DNA from: Geoalkalibacter sp.
GTDB taxonomy: Bacteria; Desulfobacterota; Desulfuromonadia; Desulfuromonadales; Geoalkalibacteraceae
Assembly: GCF_030605225.1 (NCBI RefSeq)
Contig: NZ_JAUWAV010000007.1
Span: 38,669 to 102,668, forward strand
Direction: 5' to 3'
Length of the DNA stretch: 64,000 nucleotides
Shown in pieces: positions 52,349 to 61,058 of the stretch. The stretch's first letter is position 1, and each line of letters starts with the position of its first letter. Under the pieces are notes generated by a model. The model saw only the letters and a program-made list of their open reading frames with translations, was not told the origin of the DNA and searched no databases. A program made the position numbers and the translations under genes.

Positions 52349-54013
52349 TTGGCCACGAGCGTCTCCGCCCCTCCGCAACCCGCTCTGGAAGAGGCCCTGC
52401 GCAGCCTGGGCATTCTCATCAAGGCGGTGCTCCTCTATCCGGCCGGGCACCCCGCCCGTCGCCAGGCCATCGAAGCGGGGCTGGCGCGCTTTGCCGAGGC
52501 GCTCGGCGGCCGTGACCATCTGGCCCTGAGCGTGCGCAAGGATCGCTTCGAGTACGAGGGGCGGCCCCTGGCCCTTGCTCATCCCGCCCTCAAAAAACTC
52601 GCGCAGCAGCTTTTTGCGCGGCGCGTGCAGGAACTGGTGATCCTCGCCGACCTCAACGGCGGGGATCTGGAAAACTGGGCCGGCTGCATCGCCCTGGAGG
52701 CCGACGAGATCGCCCGCCGAGGCGGCTTGGCGAAACTCATGGAGAGCGCGCAAATCACCACCTTGTGGATCAACGAATCCGACTTCGCCGGCATCCTTGA
52801 GCAGCGCCGCGCCCGCGAGGAAAATTTCGGCAAGTCGGCGGCGGGGGAAAAATCCATTGGTGGTGAAAACACTTTCGCGCCGCCGCCCTCGGACCATCCA
52901 TTTCCCCTCGCCCCTGGCGCGCCGAGCCTCGCCGATGAACTCATGGAGGCGCTGGCCGTCAACCAGACGCATGCGTCTCGGCCGCCGACGGCCGAGGAGC
53001 TGCTGGCCCGCCTGGAGTTGGAATCCGGCGACGAACCCTATCGGCTGCTGCTGCGCGAGTTGGTCGACAACCTGTGGCAGATCAACCGCGCCACGGAGTT
53101 TCCTCGCCTCAGCGCCATTCTGCGCAGCCTCGCGCGCGCCGGCCGCGATCCCCGCCTCAGCGAGACCAAGCGCGATGCTTGTCGCCGCGCTCTTGAGGAT
53201 GTGCTGGACGAGGAGTTGATCCACGGGCTGGTGGAAGAAATCCGTGATCCACGGCTCGACAAGGAAAATCTGCGGGAGGCACGGAATTTGCTTTTGCTCA
53301 AGGGCGAAAAAGCCGCCGACTTGCTGGCGGCGCGCCTGTGCGAGGAAACCGAAGCCCACGCGCGTAAAATTTTCGCCCAGACCCTGGTGCGCTTCGAGAG
53401 CGCGGCCGTGCCCGCTCTGTTGCGCCTGCTCAAGGATGAACGCTGGTACGTGGTGCGCAATGCCCTGGCGATCCTCGGCGAGATTCGCGACACGGACCGC
53501 GTCGGCCATTTGGCGGTATTTCTCGCCCACCCCGATGTGCGGGTGCGGCGCGAAGCGATTCGCGGCCTGACCCGCATCGGCACTCCCGAAGCCATGGACG
53601 TGCTGCTGGTCGCCGTGGAAGAGGGCGACGGCGACCTGCAGCAGCAGGCGCTGCTCTTTCTCGGCGCCTTGCGGCAGCGCGCGGCCCTGCCGCATCTACT
53701 GCGCCTGGTGAACAGCGCCGATCCCTGGCTGCGCCGGGCCGAACTGACGCGCGGCGCCTTGCGTGCCCTGGGTGAAATCGGCGATGAGGAGGCGATTCCG
53801 GCCCTGATCGCGCTGCTGCGCCGGCGCAAGATTTTTCGCCGAAGGCGCTTCCAGGATCTGCAGGAAGAGGCGGCTCTCGCCCTGGCGCGCATCGGCGGCA
53901 GTGAAGCCCTGGCCGCCCTGGAAAGCGCCGTCCGCAACGGACGAGGGCGCGTGGCCCGCACCGCCGAGCGCGCCCTGAAAGAAAGACTTGAGATGGAATC
54001 CCGTGAACATTGA
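52349..54013 (+). CDS. HEAT-repeat protein with an N-terminal domain shared with the next gene
   Basis: About 554 residues. Residues 1-115 (SLGILIKAVLLYPAGHPARRQAIEAGLARFAE ...) resemble the N-terminus of the HD-GYP protein encoded next. A low-complexity linker follows, and residues about 330-545 contain repeated HEAT units such as AAVPALLRLLKDERWYVVRNALAILGEI. No enzyme motif. The start is uncertain: TTG 52349 has an AAAGGAAC site; GTG 52259 in frame has none. It overlaps the HD-GYP gene by 11 bases, so the products probably interact. Confidence 0.78.
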   Translation: MATSVSAPPQPALEEALRSLGILIKAVLLYPAGHPARRQAIEAGLARFAEALGGRDHLALSVRKDRFEYEGRPLALAHPALKKLAQQLFARRVQELVILADLNGGDLENWAGCIALEADEIARRGGLAKLMESAQITTLWINESDFAGILEQRRAREENFGKSAAGEKSIGGENTFAPPPSDHPFPLAPGAPSLADELMEALAVNQTHASRPPTAEELLARLELESGDEPYRLLLRELVDNLWQINRATEFPRLSAILRSLARAGRDPRLSETKRDACRRALEDVLDEELIHGLVEEIRDPRLDKENLREARNLLLLKGEKAADLLAARLCEETEAHARKIFAQTLVRFESAAVPALLRLLKDERWYVVRNALAILGEIRDTDRVGHLAVFLAHPDVRVRREAIRGLTRIGTPEAMDVLLVAVEEGDGDLQQQALLFLGALRQRAALPHLLRLVNSADPWLRRAELTRGALRALGEIGDEEAIPALIALLRRRKIFRRRRFQDLQEEAALALARIGGSEALAALESAVRNGRGRVARTAERALKERLEMESREH

Positions 54014-55328
54014 CCTGCTGAAAAAATTCGTGCAGACCCTGTCCGGCGCCGCCCAGAGCCTACGGCTCTATCCGCGCTCGCACCCCGTGGTCAAACGCCA
54101 GATGGAGCTTTGCGCCCAGCATCTGGCCGAGTTGCTTGTCCATCGTCAAAGCCTGCGTCTCGGCCTGGCCGATGGCGTGCTGTTCTGCGAAGACTATCTG
54201 TTCAACGAAAGCAATCCGGCCCTGGCGGAAATGGCGCGCCTGCTCCAGGCCCTCGGTCTCGAGGGCCTGGAGCTTGTTTCCGGAGTCAGCCCCGCGGAAC
54301 TTGAAGACTTCTTCGTCCTCGCCAATCAGGGCGGCTGGCAGGCGGTGGGCCTGGAGCAGGCACTTGCCGAGCGCGGCATACGCCATGTCCTGCCCCTGCG
54401 CAAACCGCCCACCCAGGAAGCGCCGCAGGCCGTCTTCCAGCATGCCCTGGCCGTCGCGGAACACATCTGCCAGGACGTGGTTCTGGGCCGGACTCCCTCC
54501 ACCGAGGAGGCCGGCACGGCGGTACGCGGCATGGTCAAGTCGACCCTGGGCAACCCCCACGCCCTCTTCGCCCTGACCCTGATCAAGGATTACGACAACT
54601 ACACCTTCCAGCACTCGGTGAACGTGGCCGTGATCGCCATCGCCGTCGGACGCGCCTGCGGCGTCAAGGAAGAGGATCTGCAAATTTTGGGTCTGGGCGG
54701 GCTGCTGCACGATCTGGGCAAGCTCAAGGTCGACATCGGCATCATCAACAAGCCCGGGCGTCTGACCCGGGAGGAATTCGAGGTGATCAAGAAACATCCC
54801 GAGCATGGCGCCGAGCTGGTCGCGCGCATGCAAAGCGTTCCCCCCCAGGCCGTCGACATCGTGCGCGGCCACCACCTGCACTACAATCGTAGGGGCTATC
54901 CCGACGATCTCGCCGGGCGCCCCCTGTCCCCCCTGGTGGACATGGCGGCCATCGCCGACGCCTTCGACGCCATGACCACCCTGCGGGCCTACCGACGTCC
55001 GGTGAGCCCCCGCCAGGCCGGCCGGGAAATGCGTCGCGCCGCCGGCACCCTGCTCCACCCCGAATTTCTCGAACAGTTTCTCGCCTTCCTCGGCCCCTAC
55101 CCCGTCGGCACCGCCGTGCGTCTGGCGAGCGGCGAGATCGGCCTGGTCACATCCGTGGGCAGTGTTGAGCGCCAGGATCTGCGCCTCAAGGTGCTGTTCG
55201 ACCGCGTCGGCCAGAAACTCGCCGCTCCCCAGGCGCTTGAGTTGTCCGCAACCGACCTGGACCGCATTGTCGGCGAAGTCGATCCTTTTCTCCTCGGCAT
55301 CGATCTCGAAACCCATCTCGCAACGTAA
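54003..55328 (+). CDS. HD-GYP domain phosphodiesterase
   Basis: About 441 residues. The N-terminal domain (SGAAQSLRLYPRSHPVVKRQMELCAQHLAELL, to about 115) is shared with the HEAT protein upstream. The HD-GYP core has LIKDYDNYTFQHSVNVAVIAIAVG, HDLGK (HD dyad), HPEHGAEL and HHLHYNRRGYP (the GYP motif; the usual E is L), with DMAAIADAFDAMTT. It is predicted to degrade cyclic di-GMP or a related dinucleotide, though the HHE-to-HHL change leaves activity open. Start GTG 54003 is favoured over TTG 53988. Confidence 0.85.
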   Translation: MNIDLLKKFVQTLSGAAQSLRLYPRSHPVVKRQMELCAQHLAELLVHRQSLRLGLADGVLFCEDYLFNESNPALAEMARLLQALGLEGLELVSGVSPAELEDFFVLANQGGWQAVGLEQALAERGIRHVLPLRKPPTQEAPQAVFQHALAVAEHICQDVVLGRTPSTEEAGTAVRGMVKSTLGNPHALFALTLIKDYDNYTFQHSVNVAVIAIAVGRACGVKEEDLQILGLGGLLHDLGKLKVDIGIINKPGRLTREEFEVIKKHPEHGAELVARMQSVPPQAVDIVRGHHLHYNRRGYPDDLAGRPLSPLVDMAAIADAFDAMTTLRAYRRPVSPRQAGREMRRAAGTLLHPEFLEQFLAFLGPYPVGTAVRLASGEIGLVTSVGSVERQDLRLKVLFDRVGQKLAAPQALELSATDLDRIVGEVDPFLLGIDLETHLAT

Positions 55329-55362
55329 AAACGCCGACGTCCGCCGCCGGCGTTCTTACGTT
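55322..55362. terminator. Bidirectional terminator
   Basis: A long hairpin, AACGTAAAAACGCCG with its complement (one mismatch), between the convergent HD-GYP and HEAT genes; the T runs are short. Confidence 0.6.
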
Positions 55363-55384
55363 ACTCCAGATTATCCTGCCCCGC

Positions 55385-55963
55385 TCAGTCCACCCCGCCC
55401 GCCTCCAGGCGCCCCAGGGCGCTTGCGGCGGCGCAACGAACGGCGGGGCGATGGTCGCGCAGCAGGGCGAGCAGGTATTTCTCCCCCTCGACGGCGCCCA
55501 AGGCCCCCAGGGAACGGGCCGCCGCCTCGACGACGCCGCTGTCCTCATCCTTGAGCACCGCCGCGAGGTAAGGCACCAGGCGCGCATCGCGAAAGCGCCC
55601 GAGAGCCTCGGCGGCATACATGCGCACCGCCGCCTCGGAGTCGCGCAGGCGCTTGACCAGCTCCGGCACGGCCTTGCCCTCCGCCCGGTTGCCCAACACC
55701 TGGGCGGCGGCGGCCCGCAGGTCGGCATCGGCATCACCGAGCGCCGCCAACAGGGCATCGAGCACCCCCGGCGCGCGGACCCCTTCGAGGGCAAACAGGC
55801 AGTGGATGCGCCGACCGCGATCCGCGGACGAGAGATCCGCCAGCAACTGCCGCAGATGCAGCAGCGGCTCCAGGGCCTCAAGGGCGTCGGCGGCGGCGCC
55901 GCGTACCTGCGCATCCTCGTCGCTCAACAGCGCGTTCAGGGCCTTGCGGCGACTCTCCAACAT
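55385..55963 (-). CDS. HEAT-repeat protein
   Basis: A 192-residue all-helical protein made of about six HEAT-like units (for example AVRMYAAEALGRFRDARLVPYLAAVLKDED and AVRCAAASALGRLEAGG). No catalytic residues; probably a scaffold. It follows the small gene at 55978 by 14 bases and is read on the same strand as rng, so it may belong to that operon. Confidence 0.8.
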   Translation of the reverse strand: MLESRRKALNALLSDEDAQVRGAAADALEALEPLLHLRQLLADLSSADRGRRIHCLFALEGVRAPGVLDALLAALGDADADLRAAAAQVLGNRAEGKAVPELVKRLRDSEAAVRMYAAEALGRFRDARLVPYLAAVLKDEDSGVVEAAARSLGALGAVEGEKYLLALLRDHRPAVRCAAASALGRLEAGGVD

Positions 55964-55977
55964 GATCGTTCGCCCTC

Positions 55978-56247
55978 TTACTCAAAGAACAGATAATGGG
56001 GGTGAGCGCCGAGAAATTCCAGGCATTCATCGAGGGATCCCTGAAATTCGATGATCTCCCAGCGCTCCTGATTGCGGAAGGATTCCATGCGCCAAGCGCC
56101 CTTGACGGGCGCGGGGATCAAGCGCACAAACAGCTCGTCGCCGCGCGCCAGGTGGATTTCCGCGCCCTCCCGGCTGATGAGACAACCCGCCAGGCGCGCA
56201 TCCTGATCGAGCTTCTCACGTACCTGCTCCAGCAGTGTCTTGTCCAT
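55978..56247 (-). CDS. Conserved hypothetical protein, 89 residues
   Basis: A short acidic-basic mixed protein (MDKTLLEQVREKLDQDARL ... FRNQERWEIIEFQGSLDECLEFLGAHPHYLFFE) with no signal peptide, helix span or Cys motif. It starts 21 bases after the rng stop, preceded by GGGAGCATG-type purines (CGGCGGGAGC), and is probably co-transcribed with rng. Function unknown; not confidently matched to a family. Confidence 0.65.
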   Translation of the reverse strand: MDKTLLEQVREKLDQDARLAGCLISREGAEIHLARGDELFVRLIPAPVKGAWRMESFRNQERWEIIEFQGSLDECLEFLGAHPHYLFFE

Positions 56248-56268
56248 GCTCCCGCCTCCCGCCGCAAC

Positions 56269-57783
56269 CTAACCCAGAACGATCTCGTACTGCTCCTGAT
56301 GGAACACCGGCCGCGCGTTGATGGTGATTTCCTTGTGAAAGCGCCGCTCCAGTTCCTCGATGCCCTGGCGTTCCTCGTCATAGAGAATCGCGGCGACATC
56401 GGGATGTACCACCAGGGTGATCTTGTCGCCCGTCAGCTCCTTCATTTCCCGGCGCAGTTCGCGAAAAATCTCGTAGGCCAGGGTGGCGCGGCTCTTGACG
56501 TAGCCCTTGCCCTCGCAATAGGGACAGGACTCGCACAGGGTACGGCCGATGCTCTCGCGCACCCGCTGCCGGGTCATCTCCACCAGGCCCAGTTCGGAAA
56601 TCTTGAGGATGTTGCTCTTGCTCTTGTCGTTCTTGAGGGCTTCGAGCAGTGCCTGGTGAACCTTCTCGCGGTGCGGCTCCTTCTCCATGTCGATGAAGTC
56701 GATGATGATCAGTCCGCCGATGTTGCGCAACCGCAGCTGAAAGGCGATTTCCCTGACTGCTTCGAGGTTGGTCTTAAGGATGGTGTCCTCGAGGTTGTGC
56801 TTACCGACGAAGCGGCCGGTGTTGACGTCGATGGCGGTCAGGGCCTCGGTCTGCTCGATGATGATGTAGCCGCCGCTCTTGAGCCACACCTTGCGCCCCA
56901 GGGCGCGGGCGATCTCCACCTCCAGGCCGAAGGCGTCGAAAATCGGCTCATCGTCCTCGTAGAGCTCCATGGAGTATTTGAGCTTGGGCATGAAGGTGCC
57001 GATGAAGCGCTCGATCTTGGCGTACTCGTCGCGCGAATCGACGACGATGCGCCGCACGTCCTCGGTGAGAATATCGCGCACCACCTTGCAGATGACATCG
57101 AGTTCGGAATGGATCAGGCTTGGCGCGCCGCGCCCCTCCTTGCGGCGGGTCACGTCCTGCCAGAGGTTGAGGAGAAATTCCATGTCGAGGCGCAGATCCT
57201 CCTCGCTCTTGCCCTCGGCGGCGGTGCGCACGATAAAGCCCGAACCGGCGGGACGTATGCCCTCGACGATGGCGCGCAGGCGATCCTTCTCCTCCTCGCT
57301 CTCGATGCGCCGCGAGATGCCCACGTGATCGACGGTGGGCATGTAGACCAGGTTGCGTCCCGGCAGGGAGATGTGCGAGGTGATGCGCGCGCCCTTGGTG
57401 CCCAGGGGCTCCTTGGCGACCTGCACGAGAATTTCCTGGCCTTCCTTGAGCAGATCCTCGATGGGCGGCAGCACCCGCGCCTCGACCTCGGCCTCCTCGC
57501 CCGCCCCCGGCGGACCATGGCTGCCGCCGTCGATGAACTTTTCGACGGCCTCGACCTCGTCGAACACGTCGGCCACGTAGAGAAACGCCGCCTTTTCCAG
57601 ACCGATGTCGACAAAGGCCGCCTGCATGCCGGGCAGGACGCGAATCACCCGCCCCTTGTAGATGTTGCCCACGATCCCCCGTTCACGGGAACGCTCGATG
57701 TAGAGCTCGGCGATGTGGCCGTTCTCCAGCAGCGCCACCCGGGTCTCCTGGGAGGTCGTGTTGATGACCAGTTCCTTGGCCAT
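56269..57783 (-). CDS. rng: Ribonuclease G/E family endoribonuclease
   Basis: A 504-residue RNase G-length protein without the long RNase E scaffold tail. S1 domain at the start (ERGIVGNIYKGRVIRVLPGMQAAFVDIG), RNase H-like and 5'-sensor regions, catalytic Asp residues in TAIDVNTGRFVG and GGLIIIDFIDM, and the zinc-link CESCPYCEG. It cuts single-stranded AU-rich RNA for rRNA maturation and mRNA decay. ATG 57783 follows GGAAGGAGA. The radical SAM gene lies 52 bases upstream, an arrangement common in this phylum. Confidence 0.95.
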   Translation of the reverse strand: MAKELVINTTSQETRVALLENGHIAELYIERSRERGIVGNIYKGRVIRVLPGMQAAFVDIGLEKAAFLYVADVFDEVEAVEKFIDGGSHGPPGAGEEAEVEARVLPPIEDLLKEGQEILVQVAKEPLGTKGARITSHISLPGRNLVYMPTVDHVGISRRIESEEEKDRLRAIVEGIRPAGSGFIVRTAAEGKSEEDLRLDMEFLLNLWQDVTRRKEGRGAPSLIHSELDVICKVVRDILTEDVRRIVVDSRDEYAKIERFIGTFMPKLKYSMELYEDDEPIFDAFGLEVEIARALGRKVWLKSGGYIIIEQTEALTAIDVNTGRFVGKHNLEDTILKTNLEAVREIAFQLRLRNIGGLIIIDFIDMEKEPHREKVHQALLEALKNDKSKSNILKISELGLVEMTRQRVRESIGRTLCESCPYCEGKGYVKSRATLAYEIFRELRREMKELTGDKITLVVHPDVAAILYDEERQGIEELERRFHKEITINARPVFHQEQYEIVLG

Positions 57784-57804
57784 GGGATCTCCTTCCAAAC
57801 ACAA

Positions 57805-57820
57805 AAATATATATATTTTC
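57805..57820. repeat. AT-only inverted repeat before rng
   Basis: A run of about 16 bases reading AAAATATATATATTTT, self-complementary, in the 52-base gap between the radical SAM and rng genes. In the rng leader it could fold into an AU hairpin or be a cleavage site for RNase G itself. Confidence 0.5.
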
Positions 57821-57835
57821 TAAAGAATCGATAAA

Positions 57836-60358
57836 TCATGAGAGTCCGTCCGGGGTCGGGCGCAAGCGCACGCCGATCTTGCAGGCGGGCAGATCCCGCA
57901 CCTGCGCCTCGTCGCGCTCAAGCAAAAAGGCCGCGACGGGCAAGGGGCTGCCCTGGCTCATCTCCAGCAGCAGTCGGCCCTCCTCGACCCAGACATCGAC
58001 CACGCCGGGGCGCAGATCAACGGCAACGGATCGGCCCTTTTTCAGGCGCTGCGCCGACACCCGCGCGGCGCCAAGAAAGGATGCGATGCGGTCCTCCAAA
58101 TCAACGGGCGCATCCTTGGGCAGCGCAAAGCGATAAACCGTGCTTTCAATACTAGCGGATGGCGCGGCGCCGCGCCAGTGCAGAAGCGCCCCTTCACGCA
58201 CGCGAAAGCCCTCAGGCAAACTGGCGTTGAGGCGGCTCACCGCCTCCTCGGCCGACAGGGGAGCAGCCAGGTCGAGATCGATGATTTCCGCCTCGCTCTC
58301 CATGCCGTGGGGCAGGGCTTCACTAAACGAGATGCGCGGATGGGGATGAAATCCCTGGGTATGGCGCACCGGCAGGCCGGCGCGGCGCACCGCGCGGTGA
58401 AACAGGCTCATGAACTCCAGATGCCCGATGAAGCGCCCCTTGCCGGTCTTGGCAAGCCGCAGGCGCAGGCGGCAGCGCTGCTCTTCGGCAGGCGCGGCCT
58501 TTGCCGATGGGGGCGAGGGCAAGTCGGCGAGAGAGCGCGGATCGCACAGGCGCAGGCGCAGCTCCTCGAAATCACAGATGCCGCAGCCCGAGCAGGCCCC
58601 CGTGCGACAATCGGGGGTCGGCACTTGCGCAAGGGCCGCTTGGCACTCCCGTAAAAAGAAGGCCTTGGGGATGCCGCAGTCGATATGATCCCAGGGCAGC
58701 ACCTCCTCGGGATCGCGCGCGCGCAGATAAAAGGACGGCTCGATCCCGCAAGCGGCAAAGGCCTGCTGCCAGCGGGCGAAGTCAAAGCAATCGTTCCAGC
58801 CGTCAAAGCGACAGCCGAGATCCACGGCCTTTTCAATGACGTTGCCCAGGCGCCGATCGCCGCGGGCGAACACGCCTTCGAGAAAGGACATCTCGGCGGC
58901 ATGCCACTTCATGCGCAGCTTTTTCGCGCGCAGCCCCTCGCGCAGCAGCTCCTGGCGGCGGCGGGTTTCGGCGATACCGATCTGCGCCTCCCATTGAAAG
59001 GGCGTATGGGCCTTGGGCACGAAGGTCGACACGGAGACATTGACGTCGGCGCCGCCCTGGCTGCCCTTGCCGCTTTTTTTAACGCGCGTCGCCAACTCGA
59101 TGATGGCATCGAGGTCGGCGTCGGTTTCCGTGGGCAGGCCGAGCATGAAGTACAGCTTGATCACGCGCCAGCCCAGGCCAAAGGCAATGCGCGTGGTCTC
59201 CACCAGATCCTCGGCGCTGATGCCCTTGTTGATCACCTGACGCAGGCGTTCGCTGCCCGCCTCGGGCGCCAGGGTGAAGCCGGTTTTGCGCACCTTCTGG
59301 ATCTCTTCCATGAGCTCCGGGGTCAGGGAACCGACGCGCAGGCTCGGCAGGGACACCGCCACGCGGCTCTCGGCAAAGCGGTTCATGAGATTTTTCAGCA
59401 GCGGTTCGATGCAGGCATAATCGCCGCTCGACAGGGAGAGCAGCGACACCTCCTCATGCCCGCTGGCGGTCAGGGCTTGTTCCACGACCTCGAGAATCCG
59501 CTCGGGGCTGCGCTCGCGCACCGGGCGATAGATGTAGCCTGCCTGGCAGAAGCGACAGCCGCGCGTGCAGCCGCGCGCGATCTCCACCGACACTCGGTCA
59601 TGTACGGTGTTCATGGTCGGCACCACCGGCGCCGTAGGAAAGGGGGCGCTGTCCAGATCGGCAAGAAAGCGCCGCCGCACCCGGGCATAGCCGGCGCGCA
59701 GGGGGCGAATGGCGGCCAGGCGGCCGTCGTCCTGGTAATCCACTGCGAACAAACCGGGCACGTAGACGCCCTCGATGGAAGAGAGTCGTTCAAGCAGCGC
59801 CGAGCGGCTTTCGCCGGCAGCGCGCGCGGCGCGCACCGCCTCGCACAGTTCCACCAGTGCCTCCTCGCCGTCGCCGATCAGGGCACAGTCGAAGAAATCC
59901 GCCAGGGGCTCGGGATTGTAGGCGCAAGGACCACCCACCACCACCAGAGGATGTCCCTCTCCGCGCTCCGTACGGCGCCTGGGGACGCCGCCGCGATCGA
60001 GCATCATGAGCAGATTGGTGTAGGAGAGCTCATATTGCAGGGTGAAGCCGAGAATATCGAACTGGGAGAGGGGCCGCTGCGTCTCCAGGGAACGCAGCGG
60101 TTCGCCCGCCGCGAGCAGTTCGGCCTCCAGATCCCCCCAGGGGGCGTAGACCCGCTCGGCCGCCAACCAGGGCCTCTCGTTGAGAATGCGATAGAGAATG
60201 GCAAAGCCGAGGTGGCTCATGCCCACCTCGTAGACGTCGGGAAAGGCCAGGGCGATGGACAGCTCGACCTGGGCGGGATCTTTCGTGATGCTGCCCACTT
60301 CGCCGCCCAGGTAACGCGAGGGCCGCGCGAGGCGGGGCAGAATGTCATCGTAAGCCAT
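57836..60358 (-). CDS. B12-binding-like radical SAM protein fused to a DUF2344-type domain
   Basis: An 840-residue protein combining the TIGR03960 radical SAM family (B12-binding-like N-terminus, ALAFPDVYEVGMSHLGF; radical SAM CX3CX2C in GCTRGCRFCQAG) with a C-terminal TIGR03936/DUF2344 domain (RLRLAKTGKGRFIGHLEFMSLFHRAVRRA ... GFHPHPRISFSEALP). A Cys-rich linker (CRTGACSGCGIC) may hold another cluster. The two halves are separate genes in many bacteria. The reaction is unknown; conserved linkage to RNase E/G suggests an RNA- or ribosome-linked modification. ATG 60358 is only weakly preceded by a site. Confidence 0.88.
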   Translation of the reverse strand: MAYDDILPRLARPSRYLGGEVGSITKDPAQVELSIALAFPDVYEVGMSHLGFAILYRILNERPWLAAERVYAPWGDLEAELLAAGEPLRSLETQRPLSQFDILGFTLQYELSYTNLLMMLDRGGVPRRRTERGEGHPLVVVGGPCAYNPEPLADFFDCALIGDGEEALVELCEAVRAARAAGESRSALLERLSSIEGVYVPGLFAVDYQDDGRLAAIRPLRAGYARVRRRFLADLDSAPFPTAPVVPTMNTVHDRVSVEIARGCTRGCRFCQAGYIYRPVRERSPERILEVVEQALTASGHEEVSLLSLSSGDYACIEPLLKNLMNRFAESRVAVSLPSLRVGSLTPELMEEIQKVRKTGFTLAPEAGSERLRQVINKGISAEDLVETTRIAFGLGWRVIKLYFMLGLPTETDADLDAIIELATRVKKSGKGSQGGADVNVSVSTFVPKAHTPFQWEAQIGIAETRRRQELLREGLRAKKLRMKWHAAEMSFLEGVFARGDRRLGNVIEKAVDLGCRFDGWNDCFDFARWQQAFAACGIEPSFYLRARDPEEVLPWDHIDCGIPKAFFLRECQAALAQVPTPDCRTGACSGCGICDFEELRLRLCDPRSLADLPSPPSAKAAPAEEQRCRLRLRLAKTGKGRFIGHLEFMSLFHRAVRRAGLPVRHTQGFHPHPRISFSEALPHGMESEAEIIDLDLAAPLSAEEAVSRLNASLPEGFRVREGALLHWRGAAPSASIESTVYRFALPKDAPVDLEDRIASFLGAARVSAQRLKKGRSVAVDLRPGVVDVWVEEGRLLLEMSQGSPLPVAAFLLERDEAQVRDLPACKIGVRLRPTPDGLS

Positions 60359-60547
60359 GAATTTTCCGAATGAGGGACGCCCAGCGGCGCGATTGGAACA
60401 AAAGAGAAGAAGTTAGCACGACGGACAAGCAACCCTCAACCCCTTTTGCGCGCCGCGCGCAAGACGCGGCAAGAAGGCTAGGTCCGCGGGCGACTGCTGT
60501 GCTAGACTTTGTCTCTCTTTTTCATTCCGTGTTTGGGAGACCCTTCT

Positions 60548-60952
60548 ATGCGCCCCGACCAAGACATTGAGCTGCACCCGGACCGCAACGGCGACAACCC
60601 GACCTACGGCATGCCCGATCCGGCCGGGGAAAACTGGGCCATGGCCGCCCATCTCAGCGCCCTGTGCGGCTATCTGCTGCCCTTCGGTCACATTCTCGGC
60701 CCCCTCGCCATCTGGCTGTTCAAGGGGCGCGAATTTGCCAAGGTCGAGCGCCACGGCAAGGAAGCCCTCAATTTCCAATTGAGCATCACGCTCTATCTGC
60801 TGGTGTCCATGCTGCTGGTGGTGGTGGGCGTGGGGTTGCTGCTGATCATCGCCCTGTCCCTATTCGATCTGGTCATGATCCTCGTCGCCACCATCAAAAC
60901 CCGCTCCGGCGAGGACTTTCGCTATCCCCTGAGCATCCGCTTCATCAAGTAG
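60548..60952 (+). CDS. DUF4870 membrane protein
   Basis: A 134-residue protein with the DUF4870 pattern: NWAMAAHLSALCGYLLPFGHILGPLAIWLF, then EVxGKEALNFQLSITLYLL-type segment (ERHGKEALNFQ) and a second helix pair ending DLVMILVATIKTRSGEDFRYPLSIRFIK. Membrane protein of unknown role, common next to stress or envelope genes. ATG 60548 follows GGGAGACC. Confidence 0.87.
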   Translation: MRPDQDIELHPDRNGDNPTYGMPDPAGENWAMAAHLSALCGYLLPFGHILGPLAIWLFKGREFAKVERHGKEALNFQLSITLYLLVSMLLVVVGVGLLLIIALSLFDLVMILVATIKTRSGEDFRYPLSIRFIK

Positions 60953-61058
60953 ATTTCGCGCTTTCCGCCCGCACCCGGCCGGGGAGGCACGGGGATTGCA
61001 TTAAAAGGCGCAAACCTTTAGCCGCAGCGCCGTGCGCCTCAGTCCAGGGTCCCCGAGC

